From Lineus longissimus (Eukaryota; Nemertea; Pilidiophora; Heteronemertea; Lineidae), in contig NC_088316.1 of assembly GCF_910592395.1 (NCBI RefSeq), positions 20,462,001 through 20,526,000 on the forward strand: a DNA stretch of 64,000 bases. The letters are read 5' to 3'. Below are positions 41,004 to 53,275 of this stretch, piece by piece. The notes beneath the pieces are model-generated. The model did no database searches, had not been told where the DNA came from, and was given only the letters and a program-made list of their open reading frames with translations. The first letter of the stretch is position 1, and every line of letters begins with the position of its first letter. The position numbers were made by a program, and so were the translations under genes.

Positions 41004-44000
41004 AAACGATTAAATTTGTAAACTTGCTCCGGTCTTACAAAAACGCTATAGGATCCATTCATCAACTTGCTTCAGTCTTACAAGAATGCTATGGTAGGCA
41101 AAACGATCTATTCGTCAACTTGCTTCAGTCTTCCAAGAATGCTATGGTAGGCAAAACGATTCTATTCGTCAACTTGCTTCAGTCTTCCAAGAATGCTATG
41201 GTAGGCAAAACGATCTATTCGTCAACTTGCTTCAGTCTTACAAGAATGCTATGGTAGGCAAAACGATCTATTCGTCAACTTGCTTCAGTCTTCCAAGAAC
41301 GCTATGGTATGCAAAACGATTCTATTCGTCAACTTGCTTCAGTCTTCCAAGAATGCTATGGTAGGCAAAACGATTCTATTCGTCAACTTGCTTCAGTCTT
41401 CCAAGAATGCTATGGTAGGCAAAACGATTCTATTCGTCAACTTCCTTCAGTCTTCCAAGAATGCTATGGTAGGCAAAACGATTCTATTCGTCAACTTCCT
41501 TCAGTCTTCCAAGAATGCTATGGTAGGCAAAACGATTCTATTCGTCAACTTCCTTCAGTCTTCCAAGAATGCTATGGTAGGCAAAACGATTCTATTCATC
41601 AACTTCCTTCAGTCTTCCAAGAACGCTATGGTAGGCAAAACGATTCTATTCGTCAACTCCCTTCAGTCTTCCAAGAATGCTATGGTAGGCAAAACGATTC
41701 TATTCGTCAACTTCCTTCAGTCTTCCAAGAATGCTATGGTAGGCAAAACGATTCTATTCGTCAACTTCCTTCAGTCTTCCAAGAATGCTATGGGAGGCAA
41801 AACGATTCTATTCGTCAACTTGCTTCAGTCTTCCAAGAATGCTATGGTAGGCAAAACGATTCTATTCGTCAACTTGCTTCAGTCTTACAAGAATGCTATG
41901 GTAGGCAAAACGATTCTATTCGTCAACTTGCTTCAGTCTTACAAGAATGCTATGGTAGGCAAAACGATTCTATTCGTCAACTTGCTTCAGTCTTACAAGA
42001 ATGCTATGGGAGGCAAAACGATTCTATTCGTCAACTTGCTTCAGTCTTACAAGAATGCTATGGGAGGCAAAACGATTCTATTCGTCAACTTGCTTCAGTC
42101 TTACAAGAATGCTATGGTAGGCAAAACGATTCTATTCGTCAACTTGCTTCAGTCTTCCAAGAATGCTATGGTAGGCAAAACGATTCTATTCGTCAACTTG
42201 CTTCAGTCTTCCAAGAATGCTATGGGAGGCAAAACGATTCTATTCGTCAACTTGCTTCAGTCTTACAAGAATGCTATGGTAGGCAAAACGATTCTATTCG
42301 TCAACTTCCTTCAGTCTTCCAAGAATGCTATGGTAGGCAAAACGATTCTATTCGTCAACTTGCTTCAGTCTTCCAAGAATGCTATGGTAGGCAAAACGAT
42401 TCTATTCGTCAACTTGCTTCAGTCTTACAAGAATGCTATGGTAGGCAAAACGATTCTATTCGTCAACTTGCTTCAGTCTTCCAAGAATGCTATGGTAGGC
42501 AAAACGATTCTATTCGTCAACTTCCTTCAGTCTTACAAGAATGCTATGGTAGGCAAAACGATTCTATTCGTCAACTTGCTTCAGTCTTCCAAGAATGCTA
42601 TGGTAGGCAAAACGATTCTATTCGTCAACTTGCTTCAGTCTTCCAAGAATGCTATGGTAGGCAAAACGATTCTATTCGTCAACTTCCTTCAGTCTTACAA
42701 GAATGCTATGGTAGGCAAAACGATTCTATTCGTCAACTTGCTTCAGTCTTCCAAGAATGCTATGGGAGGCAAAACGATTCTATTCGTCAACTTCCTTCAG
42801 TCTTCCAAGAATGCTATGGTAGGCAAAACGATTCTATTCGTCAACTTGCTTCAGTCTTCCAAGAACGCTATGGTAGGCAAAACGATTCTATTCGTCAACT
42901 TGCTTCAGTCTTCCAAGAACGCTATGGTAGGCAAAACGATTCTATTCGTCAACTTGCTTCAGTCTTCCAAGAACGCTATGGTAGGCAAAACGATTCTATT
43001 CGTCAACTTGCTTCAGTCTTCCAAGAACGCTATGGTATGCAAAACGATTCTATTCGTCAACTTGCTTCAGTCTTACAAGAATGCTATGGGAGGCAAAACG
43101 ATTCTATTCGTCAACTTGCTTCAGTCTTCCAAGAATGCTGTGGTAGGCAAAACGATTCTATTCGTCAACTTGCTTCAGTCTTCCAAGAATGCTATGGTAG
43201 GCAAAACGATTCTATTCGTCAACTTGCTTCAGTCTTCCAAGAATGCTATGGTAGGCAAAACGATTCTATTCGTCAACTTGCTTCAGTCTTCCAAGAACGC
43301 TATGGTAGGCAAAACGATTCTATTCGTCAACTTCCTTCAGTCTTCCAAGAATGCTGTGGTAGGCAAAACGATTCTATTCGTCAACTTGCTTCAGTCTTCC
43401 AAGAATGCTATGGTAGGCAAAACGATTCTATTCGTCAACTTCCTTCAGTCTTCCAAGAATGCTATGGTAGGCAAAACGATTCTATTCGTCAACTCCCTTC
43501 AGTCTTCCAAGAATGCTATGGTAGGCAAAACGATTCTATTCGTCAACTTGCTTCAGTCTTCCAAGAATGCTATGGTAGGCAAAACGATTCTATTCGTCAA
43601 CTTCCTTCAGTCTTCCAAGAATGCTATGGTAGGCAAAACGATTCTATTCGTCAACTTGCTTCAGTCTTCCAAGAATGCTGGTAGGCAAAACGATTCTATT
43701 CGTCAACTTGCTTCAGTCTTCCAAGAATGCTATGGTAGGCAAAACGATTCTATTCGTCAACTTGCTTCAGTCTTCCAAGAACGCTATGGTATGCAAAACG
43801 ATTCTATTCGTCAACTTGCTTCAGTCTTACAAGAATGCTATGGGAGGCAAAACGATTCTATTCGTCAACTTGCTTCAGTCTTCCAAGAATGCTGTGGTAG
43901 GCAAAACGATTCTATTCGTCAACTTGCTTCAGTCTTCCAAGAATGCTATGGTAGGCAAAACGATTCTATTCGTCAACTTCCTTCAGTCTTCCAAGAATGC

Positions 44001-46175
44001 TGTGGTAGGCAAAACGATTCTATTCGTCAACTTGCTTCAGTCTTCCAAGAATGCTATGGTAGGCAAAACGATTCTATTCGTCAACTTCCTTCAGTCTTAC
44101 AAGAATGCTATGGTAGGCAAAACGATTCTATTCGTCAACTTGCTTCAGTCTTCCAAGAATGCTATGGTAGGCAAAACGATTCTATTCGTCAACTTCCTTC
44201 AGTCTTACAAGAATGCTATGGTAGGCAAAACGATTCTATTCGTCAACTCCCTTCAGTCTTCCAAGAATGCTATGGTAGGCAAAACGATTCTATTCGTCAA
44301 CTTGCTTCAGTCTTCCAAGAATGCTATGGTAGGCAAAACGATTCTATTCGTCAACTTCCTTCAGTCTTCCAAGAATGCTATGGGAGGCAAAACGATTCTA
44401 TTCGTCAACTTGCTTCAGTCTTCCAAGAATGCTATGGTTGGCAAAACGATTCTATTCGTCAACTTGCTTCAGTCTTCCAAGAATGCTATGGTAGGCAAAA
44501 CGATTCTATTCGTCAACTTGCTTCAGTCTTCCAAGAATGCTATGGTAGGGAAAACGATTCTATTCGTCAACTTGCTTCAGTCTTCCAAGAATGCTATGGT
44601 AGGCAAAACGATTCTATTCGTCAACTTGCTTCAGTCTTCCAAGAATGCTATGGTAGGCAAAACGATTCTATTCGTCAACTTGCTTCAGTCTTCCAAGAAT
44701 GCTATGGTAGGCAAAACGATTCTATTCGTCAACTCCCTTCAGTCTTCCAAGAACGCTATGGTAGGCAAAACGATTCTATTCGTCAACTTGCTTCAGTCTT
44801 CCAAGAATGCTATGGTAGGCAAAACGATTCTATTCGTCAACTTGCTTCAGTCTTCCAAGAATGCTATGGTAGGCAAAACGATTCTATTCGTCAACTTGCT
44901 TCAGTCTTCCAAGAATGCTATGGTAGGCAAAACGATTCTATTCGTCAACTTCCTTCAGTCTTACAAGAATGCTATGGTAGGCAAAACGATTCTATTCGTC
45001 AACTTGCTTCAGTCTTCCAAGAATGCTATGGTAGGGAAAACGATTCTATTCGTCAACTTGCTTCAGTCTTACAAGAATGCTATGGTAGGCAAAACGATTC
45101 TATTCGTCAACTTGCTTCAGTCTTCCAAGAATGCTATGGTAGGCAAAACGATTCTATTCGTCAACTTGCTTCAGTCTTCCAAGAACGCTATGGTAGGCAA
45201 AACGATTCTATTCGTCAACTTGCTTCAGTCTTCCAAGAATGCTATGGTTGGCAAAACGATTCTATTCGTCAACTTGCTTCAGTCTTCCAAGAATGCTATG
45301 GTAGGCAAAACGATTCTATTCGTCAACTTGCTTCAGTCTTCCAAGAATGCTATGGTAGGGAAAACGATTCTATTCGTCAACTTGCTTCAGTCTTCCAAGA
45401 ATGCTATGGTAGGCAAAACGATTCTATTCGTCAACTTGCTTCAGTCTTCCAAGAATGCTATGGTAGGCAAAACGATTCTATTCGTCAACTTGCTTCAGTC
45501 TTCCAAGAATGCTATGGTAGGCAAAACGATTCTATTCGTCAACTCCCTTCAGTCTTCCAAGAACGCTATGGTAGGCAAAACGATTCTATTCGTCAACTTG
45601 CTTCAGTCTTCCAAGAATGCTATGGTAGGCAAAACGATTCTATTCGTCAACTTGCTTCAGTCTTCCAAGAATGCTATGGTAGGCAAAACGATTCTATTCG
45701 TCAACTTGCTTCAGTCTTCCAAGAATGCTATGGTAGGCAAAACGATTCTATTCGTCAACTTCCTTCAGTCTTACAAGAATGCTATGGTAGGCAAAACGAT
45801 TCTATTCGTCAACTTGCTTCAGTCTTCCAAGAATGCTATGGTAGGGAAAACGATTCTATTCGTCAACTTGCTTCAGTCTTACAAGAATGCTATGGGAGGC
45901 AAAACGATTCTATTCGTCAACTTGCTTCAGTCTTACAAGAATGCTATGGTAGGCAAAACGATTCTATTCGTCAACTTGCTTCAGTCTTCCAAGAATGCTA
46001 TGGTAGGGAAAACGATTCTATTCGTCAACTTGCTTCAGTCTTACAAGAATGCTATGGGAGGCAAAACGATTCTATTCGTCAACTTGCTTCAGTCTTACAA
46101 GAATGCTATGGTAGGCAAAACGATTCTATTCGTCAACTTGCTTCAGTCTTACAAGAATGCTATGGTAGGCAAAAC
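41004..46175 (+). repeat. 5.2-kb minisatellite, 54-bp unit, about 96 copies
   Basis: The unit is CAACTTGCTTCAGTCTTCCA, AGAATGCTATGGTAGGCA and AAACGATTCTATTCGT in order. Most copies differ only at a few recurrent sites: G/C in TTGCTT, C/A in TTCCAAG, T/C in GAATGC, T/G in ATGGTAGG, and A/G in GCTATGG. The left edge is degenerate (first unit strongly diverged, several 53-bp units to about 41270); the right edge is abrupt at GATTCTATTC. As 54 is divisible by three and two + frames lack stops, open frames of 791, 857 and 1651 codons result. They are not treated as genes. Most unit variants change the residue in both frames, a 2-bp deletion near 43678 swaps frames without any visible effect, and the array lies inside an intron. 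Confidence 0.97.
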
Positions 46176-47937
46176 GATTCTATTCTATTACGCAGGAAAC
46201 AACACAGGCTTGGCTTGTTCTACGGCGCACCATGACTTCGTCGCATAGACACGCCATTGTCCAATCAGCTCGGGTAAAGCTGGGGCGCATGCAGGTCTCG
46301 GGGAGGAATGGGGGTCATTGCTCTCCAACGACCCTGTTATAATGACGTCGTCATTTACAAGATTATACTTTAGCGCGTGAGAATCATACCTTTGGATTGT
46401 ATCGTCTCCACCACTGTGCCGTGTAAATGACGAACAGCTGGCCCATGGCAGTAGCATCTGAATCCATCTGAATCCATACCGAAACAGTATGTACACTCCA
46501 AGTGCATATAGCGTTCACCACAAGTTATGGGCTAACTTCCCTGTACAATTTGTTTATGGCTGCAGGAAAGGCAACGTTTGCAAGATGGTTATTAGGGATG
46601 TGTGCATGTGTTCCTCGTTTGTTTAATTTCTCTAAGCAGGCATAATTCCAGTGTTACTGACAGGGCAAAGTGTTTGTAAGCAGCTGAGCAATCAATTGTT
46701 CTACTGGAATGGCCGTATTAGTGTCAAGGCGCATCTGATATGCAATTATGCATTGCTTTATTGAAGACTTTCATCAGCCGTTGCTACTGCAGTTATGATT
46801 TATTTCAGGATTAGATAGATTTCTTGTCAACTAGTGCCTTATGTGTGCTCATTATTAGTATTTGTTAGGAGGAACAAGCTCATTGTGTTACTGCTTTATC
46901 TAATAATGTTTTTTGGATTACACATAGATCACGTCGTTAAAAAGCATGTTAGCTTGAAACATTATTCTGTTGACCTGTAACAATACGTCAACACGATGTC
47001 ACGAGTTAACGTGCTTTTTAATAACCGGATCAAGTGTTTTCTACATCGAAATCTCTCTAAATGGAGGTAAACTAATGTTTCAAGACATTTAGTTGAATAT
47101 GCCTAAACTGAGTTTACTCATAACCTTGGAACTCTAATAATCGAATTCACCCTCCATGTATTCAGGCATTTTTGACATTTTATGGAAATGATAAGCGTCA
47201 ATAAAATGTTGCTATATCTTGGAATGTTGTAATGGGTTTCAGATAAACACTCAATAATGTCACTTGTCATTATCACTTCATCTAGTATAAAAGAAGATCG
47301 AGTGCAATTTTGCCAGTCAATCAGGCTGTGATCTGGGTGTTGATATAGCGTTAGTATTGTTTGATTACGATGATGAATTGGTTCACTTCTTTAAATATTT
47401 CTTTTAAGTTGTTGATTCATTTATCGAACATTTCATCGTTTGTCAATGAAGTTTGTCAAAAGTCATTAGTAAGAACGTTACACCACTGAAGGAATATTGA
47501 TTACTAAAATAAACCAAAGAGACTGGTACTGAGAAAGTTGTTTGAAGTCAAAGTCAAATAGTGGAGAAATGAAAATTTTGAATTGATATCGCCAAAGTTG
47601 AAATAGATACTTTGCAAATTTATCCTCATTCCCGCTTTATTTCTAAAACTTGAGAACATATATTTGTAGAAATAAACATTGAGGTTTTGTGATATATAAA
47701 GACATGTGGACAACATCAAAACTTCAGAGCTTTTTATCCAGTAGGAAGTCACAGTAATACCTCAATAGACAAGTCGACCTGGCCAAATCCTTGATGTCGT
47801 GGCATCCATATTCCGTTCACGTATGGCCGCTTCTTGTAGAGACTAGGCGGGAGACACTCAATTAACTTGTCTGTGTTTCCTAATCTATCGTCAATCTGTC
47901 ATTGAGAGGTTTGATGTTCAGGTGTTGCGTAAAAGAC
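46176..47937 (+). other. Intronic sequence, no feature recognised
   Basis: Unique-looking AT-leaning sequence. A 102-codon minus-strand open frame abutting the array (46496 down to 46188) has no recognisable domain. Confidence 0.55.
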
Positions 47938-48195
47938 GAGTGAAGTTAACATTGATGAATCAGGTAGCGAATCCTTGTGTAACGGGGCTTTGACTGAAAC
48001 CTATTACGGATAGACAAGTGAGGTTAGCATTGACCAAGCAGGCAGCTTGTCATTGTGATGCGGGGTTTTGACTCACACCTATCACGGACATACCGGTGAA
48101 GTTAGCATTGACCAAACAGGAAGCTTATCATTGTTATGCGGAACTTTGGCTAACATGGATCACGGACAGACAGGCGAAGTTAGCGTTGACCAAAG
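47938..48195. repeat. 78-bp tandem repeat, about 3.3 copies
   Basis: GTGAAGTTAGCATTGACCAA-CAGG recurs at 47940, 48018, 48096 and 48174, exactly 78 bp apart, linked by CTATCACGGA-A-AC and TGTGATGCGG-like blocks. Confidence 0.92.
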
Positions 48196-48288
48196 TAGCC
48201 TCGAGTGACATGCTTTCCAATTCTTCTTCTCCGCGACGATTCTATCTTATTGCCAAACCTTAATTAAAAACTTGCATGTACAAACATG

Positions 48289-48455
48289 TGCGGGTATACA
48301 TCTCTCCGAATACTAGTGCTGGAGTAGACTTCGACTGGAAGAGGCAGACACGTTCTGTCGAGTGTGCTCGTATACATCTATCACGGAATCTCTCCGACTA
48401 CTACTAACTGCTGGAGTAGAGTCCGACTGGAAGAGGCAGACACGCTCTGTCATTG
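48289..48455. repeat. Two copies of an approximately 92-bp repeat
   Basis: CTGGAGTAGA, CGACTGGAAGAGGCAGACAC and TCTGTC occur at about 48319 and 48411, each preceded by GTATACATCT and TCTCTCCGA. A further short pair (GCAGTCGT-CCGAC-AGGC-AGCCA) follows at about 48635 and 48697. Confidence 0.85.
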
Positions 48456-48975
48456 ACTGGTCATCAGTGAAACGAATGACAGTTTGGGTAACGACATGCT
48501 GTAATCACCGGCGTCTTATTATGGCAATATGTGCTCCGGGGCTGAGGCGGTTCCAATCTAAACGCAATCAATGTTACCATGATTGGCTTGATTGGTACAT
48601 TTCCCAGGAGCGATCCGGTGCGGGTGTCAATGCGAGCAGTCGTACCGACTAGGCCAGCCAACGTGAGACCACTGTATTCATCACTTGCTAGCCAGGGCAG
48701 TCGTTCCGACCAGGCAGAGCCACGCGGGACTGTAGTAATTCCTCATTTGAGGTAAATCAGGAAAAACGTACGTCCCAGGCTCGCTTATATCGTCCAGTAC
48801 TCCACGAGGATCTTATTTCGCCCTTGTTGCTATGTTCTTCTTGCTAATCGATTTAGTCCGAATAAATCAGCAAAATACATCCGATAGCCTATCAAGTGCC
48901 ACACGAGTCCCATGTAGCTGAAGCTGGTTTTGTATTGTTTAGGAGAAAAGTATTATCAGTGCTCACCAAACAGTG

Positions 48976-49528
48976 TCATCCCATTTTGCCTACTCTCATT
49001 TCGCCTACACCCACTTCGCCTACACCCATTTCGCCTACTCCTATTTCGCCTACACCCACTTCGCCTACACCCATTTCGCCTACTCCTATTTCGCCTACAC
49101 CCATTTCGCCTACTCCCATTTCGCCTATTTTTTATTATTTATTATTATTATTAAAACATATTTTTAGGTGCCTTTATCAACAAATTGCTCAAAGGCACCA
49201 TCGGACCCCGCCTTTTCTTAGCAGACACCCACTTAAAATATTTACACATTATCCACAAAGTTTTATAGTACCACTATCTGGGCAAACCATACTACAGCAG
49301 GTAAAATGGGAAGTAGGCGAAATGGGAAGTAGGCGAAATGGGAAGTAGGCGAAATGGGAGTAGGTAAAATGGGTTTAGGCGAAATGAGAAGTAGGCGAAA
49401 TGGGTTGTAGGCGAAATGGGAATTAGGCAAAATGGGAGTAGGCGAGATGGGTTGTAGGCGAAATGACCACATTTTGTAGGAGAAAACGGGAGTAGGCGAA
49501 ATGGGAGTAGGCGAAATGGGCCGTAACC
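48976..49528. mobile_element. Foldback element built from inverted 15-bp minisatellites
   Basis: The left arm (48983-49130) is about ten copies of a 15-bp unit ATTTCGCCTACACCC or close variants. The right arm (49303-49521) is about fourteen copies of the complementary unit, GGGAGTAGGCGAAAT, some 16 bp long. The arms can pair over more than 140 bp around a loop of about 170 bp that contains a TTA microsatellite. The element is flanked by CACCAAACAGTG (48964-48975) and CACCAAACACTG (49529-49540), 11 of 12 bases alike, which could be a target-site duplication. There is no transposase. Class is unknown; it resembles foldback-type or MITE-type non-autonomous elements. The Pro-rich open frames through the arms are by-products of the 15-bp period. 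Confidence 0.7.
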
Positions 49529-50969
49529 CACCAAACACTGCAGTTGAGTTCAAATCGCGCTCATTAAATAAAGTTAATATGTGCAACCAGAAGGACCGAG
49601 CGAAGCTCTCTGGCTGATAGGCCTCTAGTTGATAATATCACTGGATTTCTCTCATACCCCGAGATGCTCCTGAGACATTTTTTCTCGTAAATATAGCCAC
49701 AATGCCAACATGAACAAATTCCATCAGTGCTTCCATTGACTGTCCTAGTTTATTCCGTTCGATCTGTCACAGTTCAATGAAGCTCTTCTGAATATACACA
49801 CCTCAAGTAAGGTAACTTATTCGCCTTACCGCGACCCCTCACGATACATACATTACCGCAGACAAATGGCGTGTGTCATCATAAGCGATGAGTCCTAGAT
49901 AGCATCCATAGAAATGGTCAATTACTTGCGACATCTCAGGTTATTGAACGATTATATGTTACCTTGATACGTGCATAACGATGCCACTCATTACCGAGTT
50001 AAGAATCGTGTTTCAACGTTCATTCAACAAATGGGTGTGGATGGCCGAATGCAGGAAGCTGGGGTGATTTAGCTAATCACCAGCAGTATTTATCATAAGA
50101 ATATGGAACAAAAATGGCAACCTGGAATGATATGCCGTGATCGATGCTTACGTTTTAAACAATTATCATTACCATGAATGAGACATCTAGTTTATTAATC
50201 AACCAGGGCTTCCCATTTAGACAAACATTAGTTTGTGCCACTAAATTAACTATATTCCAAGTCACTTCTTGAATGCCAATTTCTCATATAGCGGCTGCTA
50301 GGTCACGAGTGTCGAGAAAACAGAAGGTGTGCCCCGCATGACCGATTTGGTATTGTGGACGAAGTGTAACCCATGCATTGTATATAGCCTCACCCCAGCA
50401 CATGAAAATTCCTCCTTGGGCAACGAAACTGGTTTGCCTCCAATTCCGACATTAAGGATGGCAACCGTGAGCACCCGGGCGGAATTTGTGGAGAAATGTA
50501 AAAACTCCTAGCCAGAGAAGGGTTTTGTAGCACAATTACCTAAAGCACTCCAAGGTGGAAATGTGCAATCTTGTCCAATTTGTCGTAATTTTTTGCGGTT
50601 TGTGAGAAGGCTGCGAATAACTTGGGCTCCAAGCTCGTGCTAAGCCAGTGTTGTTATTATTCGCTGTGCTTAACGATATAAAAATATATGATAATAATGC
50701 GTTTCCGATAACTTTCAATTACTTAGGAATTGTCGTAATGCTTTGTTAGATATCAGCTTTGGCAGGAAATGAGGAAGTCTATAAGTGTCATACCGGGGTA
50801 TGACAAATCCCATCCGATCTCCAAACATTGTGTCCTATGTTTTCTATAGTTTTCTTTTAATAAACACCAAACCTGTAAACACTGCCGAGGTGATGCCCGC
50901 AAACTATTGAAACGTTTTTAATACGAAAAAGGTATATCGAAAAAGAATCGTAGTGTATATAAAGTAAAC
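49529..50969 (+). other. Intronic sequence, no feature recognised
   Basis: No open frame or repeat of note. Confidence 0.55.
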
Positions 50970-51378
50970 TGTCTGTCCCAGACTGCAAGTAAACAAGCAA
51001 CCCCTTCCATTGATTGTCAAATCCCTCATCGACTGTCCCATACTGCAGGTTAACGAACAATCCCTTCCATTAACTGGCCAATCCCTCACCGACTGTCCCA
51101 GACTGTAGGTTAGCGAACAATCCCTTCCATTAACTGGCCAATCCCTCACCGACAGTCCCAGACTGTAGGTTAGCGAACAATCCCTTCCATTAACTGGTCA
51201 ATCCCTCACCGACTGTCCCAGACTGTAGGTTAGCGAACAATCCCTTCCATTTACTGGCCAATCCCTCACCGACTGTCCCAGACTGCAAGTAAACGAGCAA
51301 CCCCTTCCATTAACTGGCCAATCCCTCACCGACTGTCCCAGACTGCAAGTAAACGAGCAACCCCTTCCATTGACTGGA
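50970..51378 (-). repeat. 60-bp tandem repeat, about 6.8 copies
   Basis: CCCTTCCATTAACTGGCCAA, TCCCTCACCGACTGTCCCAG and ACTGTAGGTTAGCGAACAAT recur every 60 bp with few changes. Read on the minus strand, each unit encodes an RDWP-containing 20-residue period, like the diverged pair at 58478-58590. Confidence 0.95.
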
Positions 51379-52904
51379 AGGCATCAATCAACCTATGACT
51401 GCCTTCGCCAGAACACCGACGATATGATAAAACTCATTAAGACGCCATTCTATGATGATAATTACCCTAAGGTTGACGATAGCGTACGTCCTAACAGATT
51501 CGCTCCAACGGAAGGCATAAATCATATTACGGCGTGGTTTTCTGGCTGATTAATCCTGACGAATAGTGTGCAATCGTGAGTTTTTAGCCCATCAATCAAG
51601 ATTGTGTGTTCGCTTGAAATCTGATTTTTCCCCTAGTAAGACTTAACTTGCAACCTGATCTTTCCAAAGCGTAATTCTGGGGATTTTTTTTCAATCTACC
51701 GGGAAAAAAAGGTTAAATATCAATTTGCCGGAAGGAGAATTCATGATTATGTCTCGAAGCCACGACTCTGATTTCATGATCAAGTCAATCAAAGCTTGTA
51801 GGATGTATGTTGGCGGATCTATATGTGTTCCTTTAGATTCTGGAACCATGGCACTTTTAATTATATACACAGAAAATCTCGGCTTATAATAGCCGCGCCA
51901 TAAAATGTAAAGACCCAAAGCTGTGGTTCACAGCAGTATATACCCCGTATAAACTAATGAGAGGGTATCTGAAAACGGAAGGCCCTTCTGGGCAAAAAAA
52001 CATGGAGTCAACGAATGACTTTATATTCCAAGAACAAGATATTATAAACCGACGCACAGAAATACCCGGACACCTTTTTTAGTATTTGACATATCGTTAA
52101 AAACAATGAACATCTATAAAGCCAACAGGTCGGAAACAATTACATCCTACGTGTCCGTTATGCTCACCCTGAAGTAATGCAGGGATACGGACTGCAACAG
52201 AAGTCATGAATGAACAAGACTTGTATATTTCACATTTGATAGTAATGATTTACATTTCAATTTGACCCTTGCTTACTATAGGCTTGGCGTCTTGTAATCC
52301 ACACTACTCACTTGGCCAAACGTGATGGTCACACAAAGAAACACTTGGCTTTCCAGGTCGATGTTCGTCGGACATGCAGTACTCTAGGATGGCTTTGATG
52401 ACGTCCGATTGGCCCTGCGTCTACGAATAACTAACTGTACGTGGAGTTTGTGATCAGCGAAAGGATGTCACGAATCGTAACTTTCGCTGCTAATATGCAC
52501 TCTTAATGAAATTACCCGTTATTACCTTGCTGATGCAAGCATTAAATCGTCAAAATCCTGTTGAGAAAACGTGACAGACACAGATGTCTGACATTGCGCT
52601 GTGCACAAGGGCTGTTTTCTATTTTAACTGACGTGCTAAATTATTGCAGTCGCCAATCGCATGTCTGTCAATATGCATTTACGTCAAGTTGCTTGCATGA
52701 CCCCTGCCTGTAGTATCTTGTATCCAAAAGTGTATAAATGCTACGTACACGCCTGTATTCGCCGAGAAACATGTTCACCTGCTGCATGAAAGACACTGAG
52801 GATGTCAAAGCTGTTTCTTTGCGATGAGCGTGTTGTCATCGCCGCTGGCTGACCAAGCGAACTACTCGAAACAGAAAAAAATCGCTTGCAGAGTATTTTC
52901 GCGA
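51379..52904 (+). other. Intronic sequence, no feature recognised
   Basis: Short open frames only. Confidence 0.55.
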
Positions 52905-53275
52905 ATAGGTCATGCCGCTTATGGGCTTTGGTTTTCTGTAGCGTAAATGGGGTGGGGTGGGAGAGGTGCCCTATCGATTTTGGGCCCGATATCGGCAATT
53001 TCGGATTTTGCATTCTGGACTCTAAACTCCTGAATGAATTGTCGAGCTTCACTTTTCTCTGGCATGAAGGGGTAGGATGGGAGAGAGGTACCCTATTGAC
53101 TTTGGCCCCGATCTGAGAGGCGCCCGAACAGTTTGGTGTCGATCAGATGTCCAGTATGGCTGCCAGGCGGCAATTTTTGGATTTCGCAATGTGGACTCAA
53201 CTGCTGAACTAGTCGTCTGATGGGCTTCCAGTTTCCTGTGGCATGATGGGGTGTAATAGGAGAGCTACACTCGCC
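52905..53275. repeat. Diverged tandem repeat, about 2.5 copies of a 125-190-bp unit
   Basis: ATGGGGTGGGGTGGGAGAGG, GGTAGGATGGGAGAGAGG and GGGGTGTAATAGGAGAGC-type blocks follow TTTCTGTAG/TTTCTCTGG/TTTCCTGTGG. Two are linked to GCCCTAT-GA-TTTGG-CCCGAT, and GGCAATTT-GGATTT-GCA-T-TGGACTC occurs twice. A 103-codon minus-strand open frame here overlaps the repeats and is not considered a gene. Confidence 0.75.

Noticed and set aside
41004-46175. CRISPR array
   Set aside because: Units are contiguous and near-identical with no unique spacers, and the host is a eukaryote.
41280-46248. Open frames of 1651, 791 and 857 codons as repeat-protein genes
   Set aside because: They follow from a 54-bp unit without stops in two frames. 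One frame switches to the other at a 2-bp deletion, variable sites are mostly non-synonymous in both frames, and the region lies between receptor exons.
48896-49586. Pro-rich or Phe/Arg-rich proteins on both strands
   Set aside because: The residues simply translate the 15-bp arms of the foldback element in several frames.
52741-53052. 103-codon minus-strand open frame
   Set aside because: It overlaps a diverged tandem repeat and has no recognisable domain.
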